Assembly (NCBI RefSeq): GCF_945859705.1
Contig: NC_079137.1
Coordinates: forward strand, 51,368,552-51,432,551
Direction: 5' to 3'
Source: Episyrphus balteatus
Taxonomy: Eukaryota; Arthropoda; Insecta; Diptera; Syrphidae
DNA length: 64,000 bases
Shown here: piece by piece, positions 11,561 through 24,370 of the stretch
Layout: every line of letters begins with the position of its first letter
How positions within the stretch are numbered: the first letter of the stretch is position 1
Notes under the pieces: generated by a model
Database searches by the model: none
Told to the model about the DNA's origin: nothing
What the model saw: the letters and a program-made list of their open reading frames with translations, nothing else
Translations under genes and position numbers: made by a program

Positions 11561-12460
11561 AGTTGTGCTGCCGTGTGTGTGTTTTAATTTTTTAGTTGTA
11601 AAATCGTTGATTGTATTGAAATTTTCAAATTTATTTTTTGCACATAGTCGTAGATTTAGAATACAAAAAAAAAATAAAAATTGAAAAAAATTTGGTAAAA
11701 AATGGGAAGATAAAAAAAAAGTCAGGGGAGGATTATATTATTAAATGAATTTGGAAATAAAATGTAAGATACAAAAAATCGTAGTTATGTAAGAGTTAAA
11801 TTGAAAGTATAAGGAAAACAAAATTATTAAAGAGACACAAAATTAAAAAAAAAGACAAGAATAAACACTGAAAGTGATAAATGAAAAAAAAAAATGCAAA
11901 TAAAGCTGACATGAGATTAATTTAAAAAAATGGACTGTTTTTAATTAAATAAATGCTTAATTTAAATACATCAAATATGGAAATGGAGAGTAGGTACATG
12001 AAAACACCGTAAGTAATGAATTTTCTCTAAATATCTTATAAAGTGTCTATAAAAATACATACAACTTTGACCGTACCACCAAAACATTTTAATAGTACCT
12101 ATAAGAAGATCCTTAAAAAAAATTCTTTAAAATTCTTTTTTAGCAACATTTCTCTTAAATTTATCCCAAAATGAAAACAAAAAAAAAAACAAATTGACGC
12201 GTTAAATGTAAAGATTTAATAAACATTTTTAAATGAACATAATTAACATAGGTAACCTTCAATTATAAATAATATAATTTAAGACCTTGCATCAAAAGGG
12301 GGAAAGTCAAAATTTAACTTTTTGCTAGAAATAAAAAAAAAACTCTTTGGCAAATTATTTATTTCACGTATGTTTTAAAATAATATTAAAAAATTTGCAT
12401 ACTCTCACATTTTCTAATCAATTTAAATAAAATAAATAATTTTAGGTTAAATAAAAAACA
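11561..12460. other. AT-rich stretch, no gene seen
   Basis: Homopolymer-rich AT sequence between the CUB gene 3' end and the LTR element; nothing recognised. Confidence 0.45.
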
Positions 12461-12465
12461 ATATT
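12461..12465. repeat. 5-bp target-site duplication (left), ATATT
   Basis: ATATT directly abuts TGTTAAAT of the left LTR and recurs at 26710-26714 after TTGTTCA of the right LTR. Confidence 0.85.
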
Positions 12466-12772
12466 TGTTAAATAATCCGTGCCTACTCGCAAGAAAAGCC
12501 TTTCAACACACACAACGTCTCAAAGGAACAGGAGACCAGCGAATAATCTGTGTGTATCTCCTTTTTCTACAACAACAATCAACACCAACCAACGATCGTG
12601 TGTGTTTCCTTATTCTTCCCTCCCTCTCTTCTCCTCAGTCGTAATAAGATCTTTCAATAAAGAGGACACGCAGTCCAATTAGAACAAATACAATGTGTTG
12701 TGTTTTATTTATATTATTTATTATTCATAAATTATACAGTCCACTATAAAGTTATGAACACATTATTGTTCA
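12466..12772 (+). repeat. Left (5') LTR of the satellite-carrying retrotransposon, 307 bp
   Basis: TG...CA ends. AATAAA at 12656-12661 in plus orientation supports plus-strand transcription. The only other copy in the window is the interrupted right LTR. Confidence 0.9.
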
Positions 12773-12790
12773 CGGTCCTTCGTAGCCCAA
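12773..12790 (+). other. Primer binding site, tRNA-Tyr-like
   Basis: CGGTCCTTCGTAGCC follows the LTR directly. Animal tRNA-Tyr ends GGCTCGAAGGACCA, whose complement is TGGTCCTTCGAGCC. The match holds except for the first base and one inserted T. This fits reverse transcription from the plus-strand RNA of the element. Confidence 0.6.
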
Positions 12791-15700
12791 TATTGAGCTA
12801 TGCACCTCTAAAAGCTCATTTATTAGAATATATCAGTTCAGTGCCGTTAATAACAAAAAAAAAAAAAAAAAAAAAACATTTCGAATAAATAAAAAAAAAA
12901 AAAGAAAAACAAAAATACAAAAAAAAAATTCTCGTGAGTGCAAAAAAAAAAAAAGGATAACAGAATATAAACAAAACCAACCCTCGCGTGAACAAAGAAA
13001 TACAAGTTAAAAAAAAAAAAAATATCAATAGATACCTACATTCATATAATGTAAGTGATTCAATTGGGTAACACAATGTATGGATCTTCAAGGACTTCCT
13101 GACTTATACCTATTCATCGAGCGAAAGTGAAAATCAGGAAGCAGATCTGGGTGTGCGTAGTCAACACGAATTCAACTGGGCAAGTTCCTGTGAAAGCATT
13201 TCACATACCAACACATTTTTGTGTTTTAAGTATCAAGCAGCTACATAAAAACAAACGTAAGTAGGTAATATCTACCATGATTTTATAAATCAAACAAACA
13301 TTTTATAATAACAATACATATAGCTACTGAACACCTTATAAATACATATGTATGTACAAGTACATCATACATACTAAATAATTATGTACCTACATACTAC
13401 ATATACCTGCCTTCATTTGTACATACATTCATTTGCATAATTATGATAAATAGACACCTAATTTGTAATGAAATGAAATGATCTCGAATTCAAAAGGTAC
13501 GCCCATAAAAAATGGTAAAAAAACTATTACAAAAAAAAAAAAAACAACCACCACAGTACAACATCACCAAATCTGTTGGTATGTAGGTTCTTCAAATTGT
13601 CTCATTTATAATATTCAATTCAATTACAAAACAAAAGCAAAACAAAAGATCAGTAGGAACAAATTCGATTTCCAATATTGCATCTACATACATAGATACA
13701 TATCTACAAAATACCATTCAACTTCATAATCGCAAAACAAGAGACATAATTTGTCTATGGTGTAGTGAAAATTATGCATCAACCACCATAGTGTAGATTT
13801 CCATGTAGGTAGGTAGATGGTGATATTTTTGCACTATGTACACAAAGGATCTATCTATTTGCACTGCTATCTTTCAAGATCTAGGTATCTACTCCTTTCG
13901 CTATTTACTTAGTGGTGCAGCTGTTGGAATGGAAACCCCGTTAGGTCATTTTTGTTTTTGTCGGTAATTTAGGGATGCATTGCTTGTGTCGCGTGTCACT
14001 CGAGTACCTACAACCTTTTGTTTTTATGGCTGTTTTCGTTGAAATCGCGCACTGTTTTTATGGCGCAGGTAGGGAGATTTGTGTAAATTTTGTTTTGATA
14101 TGAATCACAGAATCGTTGGGATTTCTTTTTCGCAACCCAAATGATTTTGGTTCTCGCACCGTTAGAGTCTCAGATATTTTGATAGATCTTCTCTGTCTGT
14201 TGGGTTCATCCAAATTTCTTTTAGTGATGAGTCTGGGTATGTACCTACATGAGCACCAAGTAAGAACATACATCTCTACACACAAATATGCGATGAGATG
14301 ATCGTGTATACAGTAAATAAAGTACTTACCTACCTATGAATCAATATATCAAAATCAAAAACAATTAATAGTTTTTTTTAATAGTTTTTTAGTAAAATAT
14401 CCACCGCCAAGAATAACAATTAGGATCGAAGATATAGCTACAACTAGTGCTCTTTGTCTTTGCAGGCTTGGCACACATAAAAAAAAACAGAAAATTATAA
14501 AAAAAAAAACATATCTACATTCTACATACCTATTAAGAAAAATAAAAAGATTCATTTTTTGTAAATTTCAATTAATTTAAATTACTTATCTCACATATTA
14601 AAATACCATTTTGCGGATGTATATATGACCCGCCAAACTATTTGCAAGAAAATAGAAATAGCGGTTTTACACCAATAGTGTAAGAATGTATCTAGTAGTC
14701 GAGAATATACCTACGCGCTACGCATTTATCTTGTTTGCAAATATATGAATGTAGCCCAACTCGTTTTTTGTGCGAACAATTTCTTTTCCTTCGTTTTAGG
14801 GTTTGTTGTTGAGAAATCTTTGCAGCTGTTGTCTGTTGATATAGAAAATTCCGTTAGGTCGTTTTTATTCTCCTTTTGTAGAAAAAGAATTTTTTTTTGT
14901 AACCGGCCTGGTAGGCAGGCATACATTTGTTTGTACGCCACTCATTCAACTAGGACAGTAAGATCTGTACCCTTTTTTGTCGGCTCAGATTGACAACTCA
15001 TGTTTTATGGTGTGAAAATTAATTGTGTGCGAAATTCTTTTATGATAAAGGGAATCATAATCGTAGATCGCCGAGGCAATTAGGAATTATTTTACGATCT
15101 TTTAGTTTTATTTTCGCTGCTTTTGTTTCCAAAAATGTTGTCGTTTTGCGCAGTGAGTTTGTGGTTTAGATCTGCCAGGGTTGAATTAAATTGTTTTGCT
15201 TTCTCGAGGTGGTTGGTAATTAGGATAATTATCAACCTACTTGTTTGGGTCGGAGTGAGACTTTTCATTGTGGTTATTCAAATTAATCGCAAATCACAAA
15301 GACAATTTGGGTAACTGTTCTTTAAAATCCTCAAGGAACAAATTGAGAGTAATGGAAAACAAAATAATAGCGCTTTTCATTTTACAGACTAAATGTTTCA
15401 CATTTAAGGATCTTAGCTTTAATGCAAGATATTTTCATTTCATTCTTTTGCAGTTATATATACAAAACATAAGCAAATCATACAAACAAACAAAAAGAGT
15501 CAAAGCAAACTGATTTATATGGAAACGCCAAACCAATATTAAGCATTTTTTCTAACATAAAAAAAAACGAATGCATTTTTAAAAACATATTAATTCATGA
15601 TGAGAGACAATAAAACAATGCAAAATAATATACGTCAATTAACATTAACAAAATATTTTAAAAAACCAACAAAACAAATACAGACGCATATAAGGTTCAC

Positions 15701-15813
15701 TCCCACCCAAACTCAAATTTCACTTGTTTATTTCATTTGTTTTCTTTAGGCATAAATCACATGCGTTAATTTCACTACCAGGGATTTTATTTGACTTTTA
15801 CACTTTTGTCCTG
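12791..15813 (+). other. Internal region of the LTR element, left of the satellite array; no coding region recognised
   Basis: A-rich homopolymer stretches lie at 12855-13020. TACATA-type simple sequence lies around 13330-13430. Short ORFs have no protein features. No gag remnant could be identified by eye. Confidence 0.55.
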
Positions 15814-18800
15814 TTCACAATTCGATTTTGAGTGTGCGTTCGCAGGGTGAATCATTTGTTCTTGAGACAAAGTTCATCCCAGCGTACATTCTTCCAAAAA
15901 GGAAAGCAGATTGCCTTCGAAGGGCATCCTTTTCACAATTCGATTTTGAGTGTGCGTTCGCAGGGTGAATCATTTGTTCTTGAGACAAAGTTCATCCCAG
16001 CCTACATTCTTCCAAAAAGGAAAGCAGATTGCCTTCGAAGGGCATCCTTTTCACAATTCGATTTTGAGTGTGCGTTCGCAGGGTGAATCGTTTGTTCTTG
16101 AGACAAAGTTCATCCCAGCGTACATTCTTCCAAAAAGGAAAGCAGATTGCCTTCGAAGGGCATCCTTTTCACAATTCGATTTTGAGTGTGCGTTCGCAGG
16201 GTGAATCATTTGTTCTTGAGACAAAATTCATCCCAGCGTACATTCTTCCAAAAAGGAAAGCAGATTGCCTTCGAAGGGCATCCTTTTCACAATTCGATTT
16301 TGAGTGTGCGTTCGCAGGGTGAATCATTTGTTCTTGAGACAAAGTTCATCCCAGCGTACATTCTTCCAAAAAGGAAAGCAGATTGCCTTCGAAGGGCATC
16401 CTTTTCACAATTCGATTTTGAGTGTGCGTTCGCAGGGTGAATCATTTGTTCTTGAGACAAAATTCATCCCAGCGTACATTCTTCCAAAAAGGAAAGCAGA
16501 TTGCCTTCGAAGGGCATCCTTTTCACAATTCGATTTTGAGTGTGCGTTCGCAGGGTGAATCGTTTGTTCATGAGACAAAATTCATCCCAGCGTACATTTT
16601 TACAAAAAGGAAAGCAGATTGCCTTCGAAGGGCATCCTTTTCACAATTCGATTTGGAGTGTGCGTTCGCAGGGTGAATCATTTGTTCTTGAGACAAAGTT
16701 CATCCCAGCGTACATTCTTCCAAAAAGGAAAGCAGATTGCCTTCGAAGGGCATCCTTTTCACAATTCGATTTTGAGTGTGCGTTCGCAGGGTGAATCATT
16801 TGTTCTTGAGACAAAATTCATCCCAGCGTACATTCTTCCAAAAAGGAAAGCAAATTGCCTTCGAAGGGCATCCTTTTCACAATTCGATTTTGAGTGTGCG
16901 TTCGCAGGGTGAATCGTTTGTTCTTGAGACAAAATTCATCCCAGCGTACATTTTTACAAAAAGGAAAGCAGATTGCCTTCGAAGGGCATCCTTTTCACAA
17001 TTCGATTTTGAGTGTGCGTTCGCAGGGTGAATCATTTGTTCTTGAGACAAAGTTCATCCCAGCGTACATTCTTCCAAAAAGGAAAGCAGATTGCCTTCGA
17101 AGGGCATCCTTTTCACAATTCGATTTTGAGTGTGCGTTCGCAGGGTGAATCATTTGTTCTTGAGACAAAGTTCATCCCAGCGTACATTCTTCCAAAAAGG
17201 AAAGCAGATTGCCTTCGAAGGGCATCCTTTTCACAATTCGATTTTGAGTGTGCGTTCGCAGGGTGAATCATTTGTTCTTGAGACAAAATTCATCCCAGCG
17301 TACATTCTTCCAAAAAGGAAAGCAGATTGCCTTCGAAGGGCATCCTTTTCACAATTCGATTTTGAGTGTGCGTTCGCAGGGTGAATCGTTTGTTCTTGAG
17401 ACAAAATTCATCCCAGCGTACATTTTTACAAAAAGGAAAGCAGATTGCCTTCGAAGGGCATCCTTTTCACAATTCGATTTGGAGTGTGCGTTCGCAGGGT
17501 GAATCATTTGTTCTTGAGACAAAGTTCATCCCAGCGTACATTCTTCCAAAAAGGAAAGCAGATTGCCTTCGAAGGGCATCCTTTTCACAATTCGATTTTG
17601 AGTGTGCGTTCGCAGGGTGAATCATTTGTTCTTGAGACAAAATTCATCCCAGCGTACATTCTTCCAAAAAGGAAAGCAAATTGCCTTCGAAGGGCATCCT
17701 TTTCACAATTCGATTTTGAGTGTGCGTTCGCAGGGTGAATCGTTTGTTCTTGAGACAAAATTCATCCCAGCGTACATTTTTACAAAAAGGAAAGCAGATT
17801 GCCTTCGAAGGGCATCCTTTTCACAATTCGATTTTGAGTGTGCGTTCGCAGGGTGAATCATTTGTTCTTGAGACAAAGTTCATCCCAGCGTACATTCTTC
17901 CAAAAAGGAAAGCAGATTGCCTTCGAAGGGCATCCTTTTCACAATTCGATTTTGAGTGTGCGTTCGCAGGGTGAATCATTTGTTCTTGAGACAAAGTTCA
18001 TCCCAGCGTACATTCTTCCAAAAAGGAAAGCAGATTGCCTTCGAAGGGCATCCTTTTCACAATTCGATTTTGAGTGTGCGTTCGCAGGGTGAATCGTTTG
18101 TTCTTGAGACAAAGTTCATCCCAGCGTACATTCTTCCAAAAAGGAAAGCAGATTGCCTTCGAAGGGCATCCTTTTCACAATTCGATTTTGAGTGTGCGTT
18201 CGCAGGGTGAATCGTTTGTTCTTGAGACAAAATTCATCCCAGCGTACATTTTTACAAAAAGGAAAGCAGATTGCCTTCGAAGGGCATCCTTTTCACAATT
18301 CGATTTGGAGTGTGCGTTCGCAGGGTGAATCATTTGTTCTTGAGACAAAGTTCATCCCAGCGTACATTCTTCCAAAAAGGAAAGCAGATTGCCTTCGAAG
18401 GGCATCCTTTTCACAATTCGATTTGGAGTGTGCGTTCGCAGGGTGAATCGTTTGTTCTTGAGACAAAATTCATCCCAGCGTACATTTTTACAAAAAGGAA
18501 AGCAGATTGCCTTCGAAGGGCATCCTTTTCACAATTCGATTTGGAGTGTGCGTTCGCAGGGTGAATCATTTGTTCTTGAGACAAAGTTCATCCCAGCGTA
18601 CATTCTTCCAAAAAAGAAAGCAGATTGCCTTCGAAGGGCATCCTTTTCACAATTCGATTTTGAGTGTGCGTTCGCAGGGTGAATCATTTGTTCTTGAGAC
18701 AAAGTTCATCCCAGCGTACATTCTTCCAAAAAGGAAAGCAGATTGCCTTCGAAGGGCATCCTTTTCACAATTCGATTTTGAGTGTGCGTTCGCAGGGTGA

Positions 18801-19256
18801 ATCGTTTGTTCTTGAGACAAAGTTCATCCCAGCGTACATTCTTCCAAAAAGGAAAGCAGATTGCCTTCGAAGGGCATCCTTTTTACAATTGGATTTTGAG
18901 TGTGCGTTCGCAGGGTGAATCATTTGTTCTTGAGACAAAGTTCATCCCAGCGTACATTCTTCCAAAAAGGAAAGCAGATTGCCTTCGAAGGGCATCCTTT
19001 TCACAATTCGATTTTGAGTGTGCGTTCGCAGGGTGAATCATTTGTTCTTGAGACAAAATTCATCCCAGCGTATATTCTTCCCACAAAGGAAAGCAGATTG
19101 CCTTCGAAGGGCATCCTTTTCACAATCCCATTTGAGTGTACGTTCGCAGGATGTATCATTTGTTCTTGAGACAAAATTCATCCCAGCGTACATTCTTCCA
19201 AAAAAATAAAAGCAGATTGCCTTCGAAGGGCATCCTTTTCACAATTCCAGTTTGAG
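15814..19256 (+). repeat. 118-bp tandem satellite array, about 29 copies
   Basis: The unit starts TTCACAATTCGATTTTGAG, includes GTGCGTTCGCAGGGTGAATC and TTCATCCCAGCGTACATTC and ends GAAGGGCATCC. It repeats every 118 bp from 15814 to about 19256. Copies differ at a few diagnostic sites: AAAGTTC/AAAATTC, GAATCAT/GAATCGT, TTCTTCC/TTTTTAC, GATTTTG/GATTTGG. The last two copies are more diverged, as array edges usually are. Each unit contains a TGA in one frame, and 118 is not a multiple of three. The overlapping 84-97 codon ORFs that recur every 118 bp are therefore by-products, not genes. No spacers, so this is not a CRISPR-like array. Confidence 0.97.
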
Positions 19257-19800
19257 CATTTATTCAAGAAACTAAATTCAATCCAAAAATATCAGTGATA
19301 TCAAATGTTCACCAATACAAAACACCTCAAACACGTGTGTACTTAATTAAAAGAAGAGTTATCCATTAAAACTGCTCAAGAAAAGGCAGCTAATATCAGA
19401 TCGATTACATTTTATATCCAATAAAAAAAAAGGTTTAGCAATTGAAAAACAATAAATTGATAAAATACAAAAGTTTTTCATTCACACCTATGCAAGAAAC
19501 CTGTTCAATTTTTTATTTTCAAATAACACAAATTAACCTAGGAATCAAGTCCTTGGAAGCAGAGTCATAAAACTGCTCAATAAATAAACTTAAGCAAACC
19601 AAGCAAAATCAAATCATAAAAATTTTCAAAGAGTATTTATTGACTTAAATTTAAATATGATATATTTATTGTGCAAGAGCAATGAATATATCTCTATTTT
19701 AACTGGGTTTAAAAAAAAAACAATACCTTTTTCAAAAATTAGTATATGCAAAAAATTTAACACCCAGCAATTGCTTATAAGCCTTTTAACCTTTAAACCT
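19257..19800 (+). other. Internal region of the LTR element between array and satellite relic
   Basis: AT-rich sequence with no recognised feature. Confidence 0.5.
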
Positions 19801-19995
19801 TTTATTTTGAGTGTGCGTTCTTACAAAACGCACATTCTTTCAGGAAAGCAGATTGCCTACGAAGGGCATCCTTTTCACAGTTCGATTTTGAGTGTGCGTT
19901 CGCAGGGTGAATCATTTGTTCTTGAGACAAAATTCATCCCAGCGTACATTCTTTCATGAAGACAGAATGAATCATTTGTTCAAGAGACAAAATTC
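19801..19995 (+). repeat. Detached, degenerate copies of the 118-bp satellite unit
   Basis: TTTTGAGTGTGCGTTC at 19805 and CAGATTGCCTACGAAGGGC at about 19848 form one damaged unit. A second, nearly complete half-unit runs through AATCATTTGTTCTTGAGAC to the CAGCGTACATTC block at 19952. An eroded repeat of the GAATCATTTGTTC block follows at about 19967. Confidence 0.85.
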
Positions 19996-21048
19996 ATTCC
20001 AAAAACATCATTAAATATCTATTTTTTACCAATAAAAAGACTTTAAACATACATATACATATAAAATTTCAAAACACGAGCATTCCAAAAACATATACAT
20101 GCATTTATAATATTCCTTGAAGAAGGAAGCATAACTAAATATTTTCTCTTTCTTTTATTTTCTTTCCGAGCATTTCCAACACAGAGAAATGGCTAAGAAT
20201 GCCATATGAGATACGACACAGCTTTATCAATTCTCTTGATTCTGTAGAATCAAAGTGGGCAGGGACATCTGTCCACAGGCAGATCAAACCCAAAACAAAA
20301 GCACACGATGCAGCTTACCAATGGCAGCAAATCATTCCGTCAAAATGCTTATCAGGAAAAGCAGGAATCTGGTCCGTTGCAAGCAGCAATAAATCTACAG
20401 TAGCAGTAACGGTATCAGCATAGCTACAAAAGCAACAAGCAGCAAGAACACCAGCATTAATTCGTCATACATCAGTATTTTAACAAGGACAACAAACAAA
20501 GCAGCAGCAAAAACTACAAGAATGACAGCACAGCACCAACATGAGCTTGTGATTCATCAAACCATCAACAGAATACACCAACAACTTCCAATAGCTGTTC
20601 AATTTTAACCACAAGAATGCAGCAGTAACTACAAGTCTCACAGCAATCATCAGCAAAAAATTTGCAAAATAAAACAGATCAAAAAGTTAAGCACACTTTG
20701 AGAACACTCCAAGATCTCTCCAGCTATCCATTTCAACAACAATAGCAATAAGATCCCACTGCATAAACAGCTTTTACATTATCTAACACAATTGGTGGAC
20801 CACATCAAAATCTCCAAATGATTCAACAGACCTTCAGCCAGCAAAACAGTCACAAGGTCTATACGAGCAAAGATCCCCTCAGTACATTACCCGAATCGAC
20901 TTGGTTTTTTCCATTGGCATTTATAAACATTCAGGGGCGCCAATGGTTTTCCCAATGTCCTTGAGCAAATGCTATTCGTAAGAAGCCATCAATCCATCGA
21001 AGATCAACAATCATCAAATATTAAACCGAAGGTTTAAAGTGGGCAGGA
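19996..21048 (+). other. 3' internal region of the LTR element with polypurine tract
   Basis: CAG/CAA/AAC-rich sequence (20180-20900) with only short ORFs; the 74-codon ORF at 20199 has no recognised domain. It ends with AAAGTGGGCAGGA (21036-21048) directly before the right LTR, which acts as the polypurine tract despite one C. Confidence 0.55.
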
Positions 21049-21168
21049 TGTTAAATAATCCGTGCCTACTCGCAAGAAAAGCCTTTCAACACACACAACG
21101 TCTCAAAGGAACAGGAGACCAGCGAATAATCTGTGTGTATCTCCTTTTTCTACAACAACAATCAACAC
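21049..21168 (+). repeat. Right (3') LTR, first part
   Basis: Same as 12466-12585; broken by the hAT insertion at 21169. The LTR resumes at 26523 after the duplicated 8 bp. Confidence 0.9.
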
Positions 21169-21691
21169 CAGCGTGACCACTTGCAGAAAAAAAGTCGAAG
21201 TAGATTTGAAGAAAAAATGGAAGTAGATTGAGAAAAATCGAAGTAGATTTCAAAATATCATTTTTTAATAAAAATCCATCTTAAAAAAAAATTATTTTCT
21301 TAAATTTATTTAAGTTAAATAATTTAATAAGTAAAAACAACTAAAACCAAAAAATTTAATTCCTTCAAACTCTATATTTTCGGTATAAATATTATTTCAA
21401 TACATTATTTTATGACAATTTTTAGTCAAATATTTGGTTTTCTGCAAAAAGAAGTAGAATTGGCTTATATTTTGATAATTTTTTTTTTTGTTTTTTTTTT
21501 TTTTTTTGACGGGAGGAAATCTTCAAAAGACACTTGGCAGTATTCGACACCAAGTAGTGTGGGACTCTTAACCACTAAAACCACCTCTTTATCAGGACCA
21601 ATCTTGAGAGATCGACATCAGATTTTTCTTTCTTAACTTTGTAAAATCACTTTGGGGGAAGTTTAAACTTTTAATACTTTCCCATGTCTTT

Positions 21692-24370
21692 TTAGACCAT
21701 AAGCTCATGAGGCTTGGTTCTTCTTAATCTTCGAACATGGTTTCTTGTATTCAAGACGGACACCATTTCAGAATTGGTATGACTTTGCAGTCTCTGATTA
21801 TGCGATACAGCGTATTTTTTTACAACTTCTGTAACCGTTTCTATTTGTAAGTCACGATGTAGATCGCTATTTCTTATGTACCAAGGTGCATTAACTATTC
21901 CACGAAGGACTTTGTTTTGGAATTTTTGGATGATTTCGGTATTTGTTTTCTTTGTACAGCCCCATAATTGGATACCATAGGTCCAAACAGGCTTTAGTAC
22001 TTGATTATACAGCATTATTTTGTTTTGGGTTGATAAATCAGAGTTGTTACCAAGTAACCAGTACATTTTTCTATATTTCAAGTTTAGTTCTTCTCTTTTC
22101 TTTTTGATGTGCTCTTTCCACTTTAGCTTTGGATCCAAAGTCATTCCAAGGTATTTGGCCGTATTGGCGTAAGGTACAGCTTGATTATTAATGAATATTG
22201 GAATATTGTTTATCTTTTTATTTGTAAAGTTTATATGTGAAGATTTTGTTTCATTGAGCTTGATACGCCATTTTTCGGTCCAATCTCTGACTGTGTCGAC
22301 GGCATATTGCAGCTTTACTGCTCCCCTAGAGACACATTTGTCGGGTACCAAAATTGCGGTATCATCTGCAAAAGTAGCCATTATGGTGTGATTCCCAACT
22401 GGGATATCCCTTGTGTATAGTAAATACAGGGTAGGACCTAGGACACTTCCTTGTGGTACACCGGCTTCTATTTTCTTCAATTCCGAATATTCTTGATCGT
22501 ACCTTACTCTAAACAATCGGTCTGAGATGTACGATTTTAATATTTCATAGTACTGTCTGGGAAAATCCCTTTGCAGTTTGTACTCAAGTCCCTCATGCCA
22601 AACCTTGTCAAAGGCTTGAGCAACATCTAAGAAAATAGCTGAACAGACTTGTTTTTCTTCTAATGCTTTTTCTATTACATCCGTTATTCTATGAACTTGG
22701 TCTATCGTGGAATGTTTATTTCTAAAGCCAAACTGATGATTTGGGATTAACCTTCTTTCTTCTATAATTTTGCTAAGTCTCTTCAGAAGCAGTTTTTCAA
22801 AAACTTTTGCCATAATTGGTATAAGCGATATTGGTCTGTAAGACGTCACTTCTGTAGGTGGCTTACCTTGCTTGGGTATGACAATAACTTCAGCAATTTT
22901 CCAATGGTGTGGGACATACCGTTTCTTAAGGCATGCATTTATTATATATTGGAGTTTTATGAAGGCTTTCAAAGGCATTTCTTTCATAACCTAAGCAGTA
23001 ATAAGATCGTAACCTGGTGATTTTTTATTTGATAGTTGATGTAAACACATACTTTTTATTTCTTTTAATCTTACAATTGGTATTTCACTTTCATCTATCT
23101 TATCAACAAGCTGTAAGCTATTTTCAGCCGCGTTTGCTGGGTATGGCTTAAAAACATTCGCAAGATGCTCCGCGAAAAGGTTAGCTTTTTCTTTTGGGTT
23201 ACCGATCCATTTCCCATCTTGAGATTTCAAGGGAGAGTTTAGTAACTGCGGTCTTTTCAGGCGCTTGGCTGCTTTCCATAGCGAAAAATCGGTTGAAGCA
23301 TCAGTCGTTAAATTCTTTAGGAATGTACTGAGTGAATCGTTTTTGAATTTATAAATTTGTTTTTTAAGATTGTTGCTTATACGGTTAAATGTTGTTTTAT
23401 CATCTGGAAATCTAGTATTTTGCCATTTTCTTCGAGCTCTTCTTTTCTCTATTATCAACTCTCTTATCTCTAAAGGATATTTTATTTCATTTTGTCTTCT
23501 ATTAGAAAATGTTGGAGTACTTTCTTCAGCGGCCTGTTGCACATCAGCAATAAATTGTTCCACTTCATGGTCAATTTGCTCGATTGTATCCATGGGAGAT
23601 CTTAAATTTATAAAACTTAAAAGCCTTTCTCTAAAATCACTCCAGTTTGTTTTCTTATTTACAAGCTTTGGATTACTTTTTTCTATTACTTCCGATTCAC
23701 TTAGTGTTAGAATCACTGGAGTATGATCTGATGACAAGTCATAATTACCTTCGACACTAATGTGATTTCGTTTGATTCCTTTAGCTACGAAAAAGTCAAT
23801 AAGGTCTGGTATTTTGTTAGTATCGGAAGGCCAGTAAGTAGGCGACCTGGAGGAATAGAATTCGCAATTGTATTTACGGCCTGCTTGGAAAAGTCTTTTG
23901 CCTTTTGTTGATATAAGTCTTGAACCCCAATGAGTGTGTTTCGCATTGAAGTCTCCACCAACAAGAAAGTTATGCCCAAGAAGATTTAATAGATCTGTAT
24001 AGTCATCTTCTGTCGGGGAGCGCCTTGGTGGGCAGTATATAGCTGCTATCTTAAACTCTTTCTTTTTCATACCGATACTAATAGTTGTTACTTGCATATT
24101 TTCATTAGTAAGCTTGGTTTCTTCATAATGTTTTAAGCTTTCTTTTATAAGAATCGCCGATCCACCTCTTGCCTTGTCAGCTGGATGTGGAGCGTGGTAA
24201 CATGAATAGTTTTCTATTACATTATCTAGACTTTGCCCATTGGAGAAGTGAGTTTCGGACACCAAGCAAATATCTATATGTTCTAGATCTAAAAAGATTT
24301 TTAATTCGGATAAGTGTTGTAAAAGACCGTTTGCATTCCATGTAGCGATTTTAAGTGTTCTGTCCATCAT
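21692..24370 (-). pseudogene. Jockey ORF2 (endonuclease-reverse transcriptase) with one in-frame TAG
   Basis: The frame has 892 codons plus stop, usual for Jockey ORF2, broken by one TAG at 22991-22993 after SPGYDLITA; the next codons continue VMKEMPLKAF in the same frame. The N-terminal part is an APE-type endonuclease: TWNANGL, SETH, GGDFNAKHTHWGS, SSDHTPVILT. The C-terminal part is RT: YRPISLIPIMAKVFEKLL, FLDVAQAFDKVWHEGL, GVPQGSVLGPTLYLLYT and the catalytic FADD (near 22365), then KYLGMTLDPKLKWKEH. The TAG separates the endonuclease from the polymerase, so this copy cannot move itself without readthrough. Everything else looks intact. Confidence 0.9.

Noticed and set aside
12816..13091. 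91-aa minus-strand ORF rich in Phe
   Set aside because: Product of poly-A tracts read on the other strand.
15832..19209. Twenty-nine overlapping 84-97 aa ORFs starting MCVRRVN or MPSKGIL
   Set aside because: They follow from a 118-bp satellite whose length is not a multiple of three; each reads two units in successive frames and stops at the TGA in the third. No start context or codon pattern of a gene.
15814..19256. CRISPR-like array
   Set aside because: The repeat is continuous 118-bp satellite with no unique spacers, in a eukaryotic genome.
22988..22993. Stop between endonuclease and RT as evidence for two separate genes
   Set aside because: The frame is unchanged across the TAG and the conserved SPGYDLIT-VMKE region spans it, so it is one ORF2 with a nonsense mutation.
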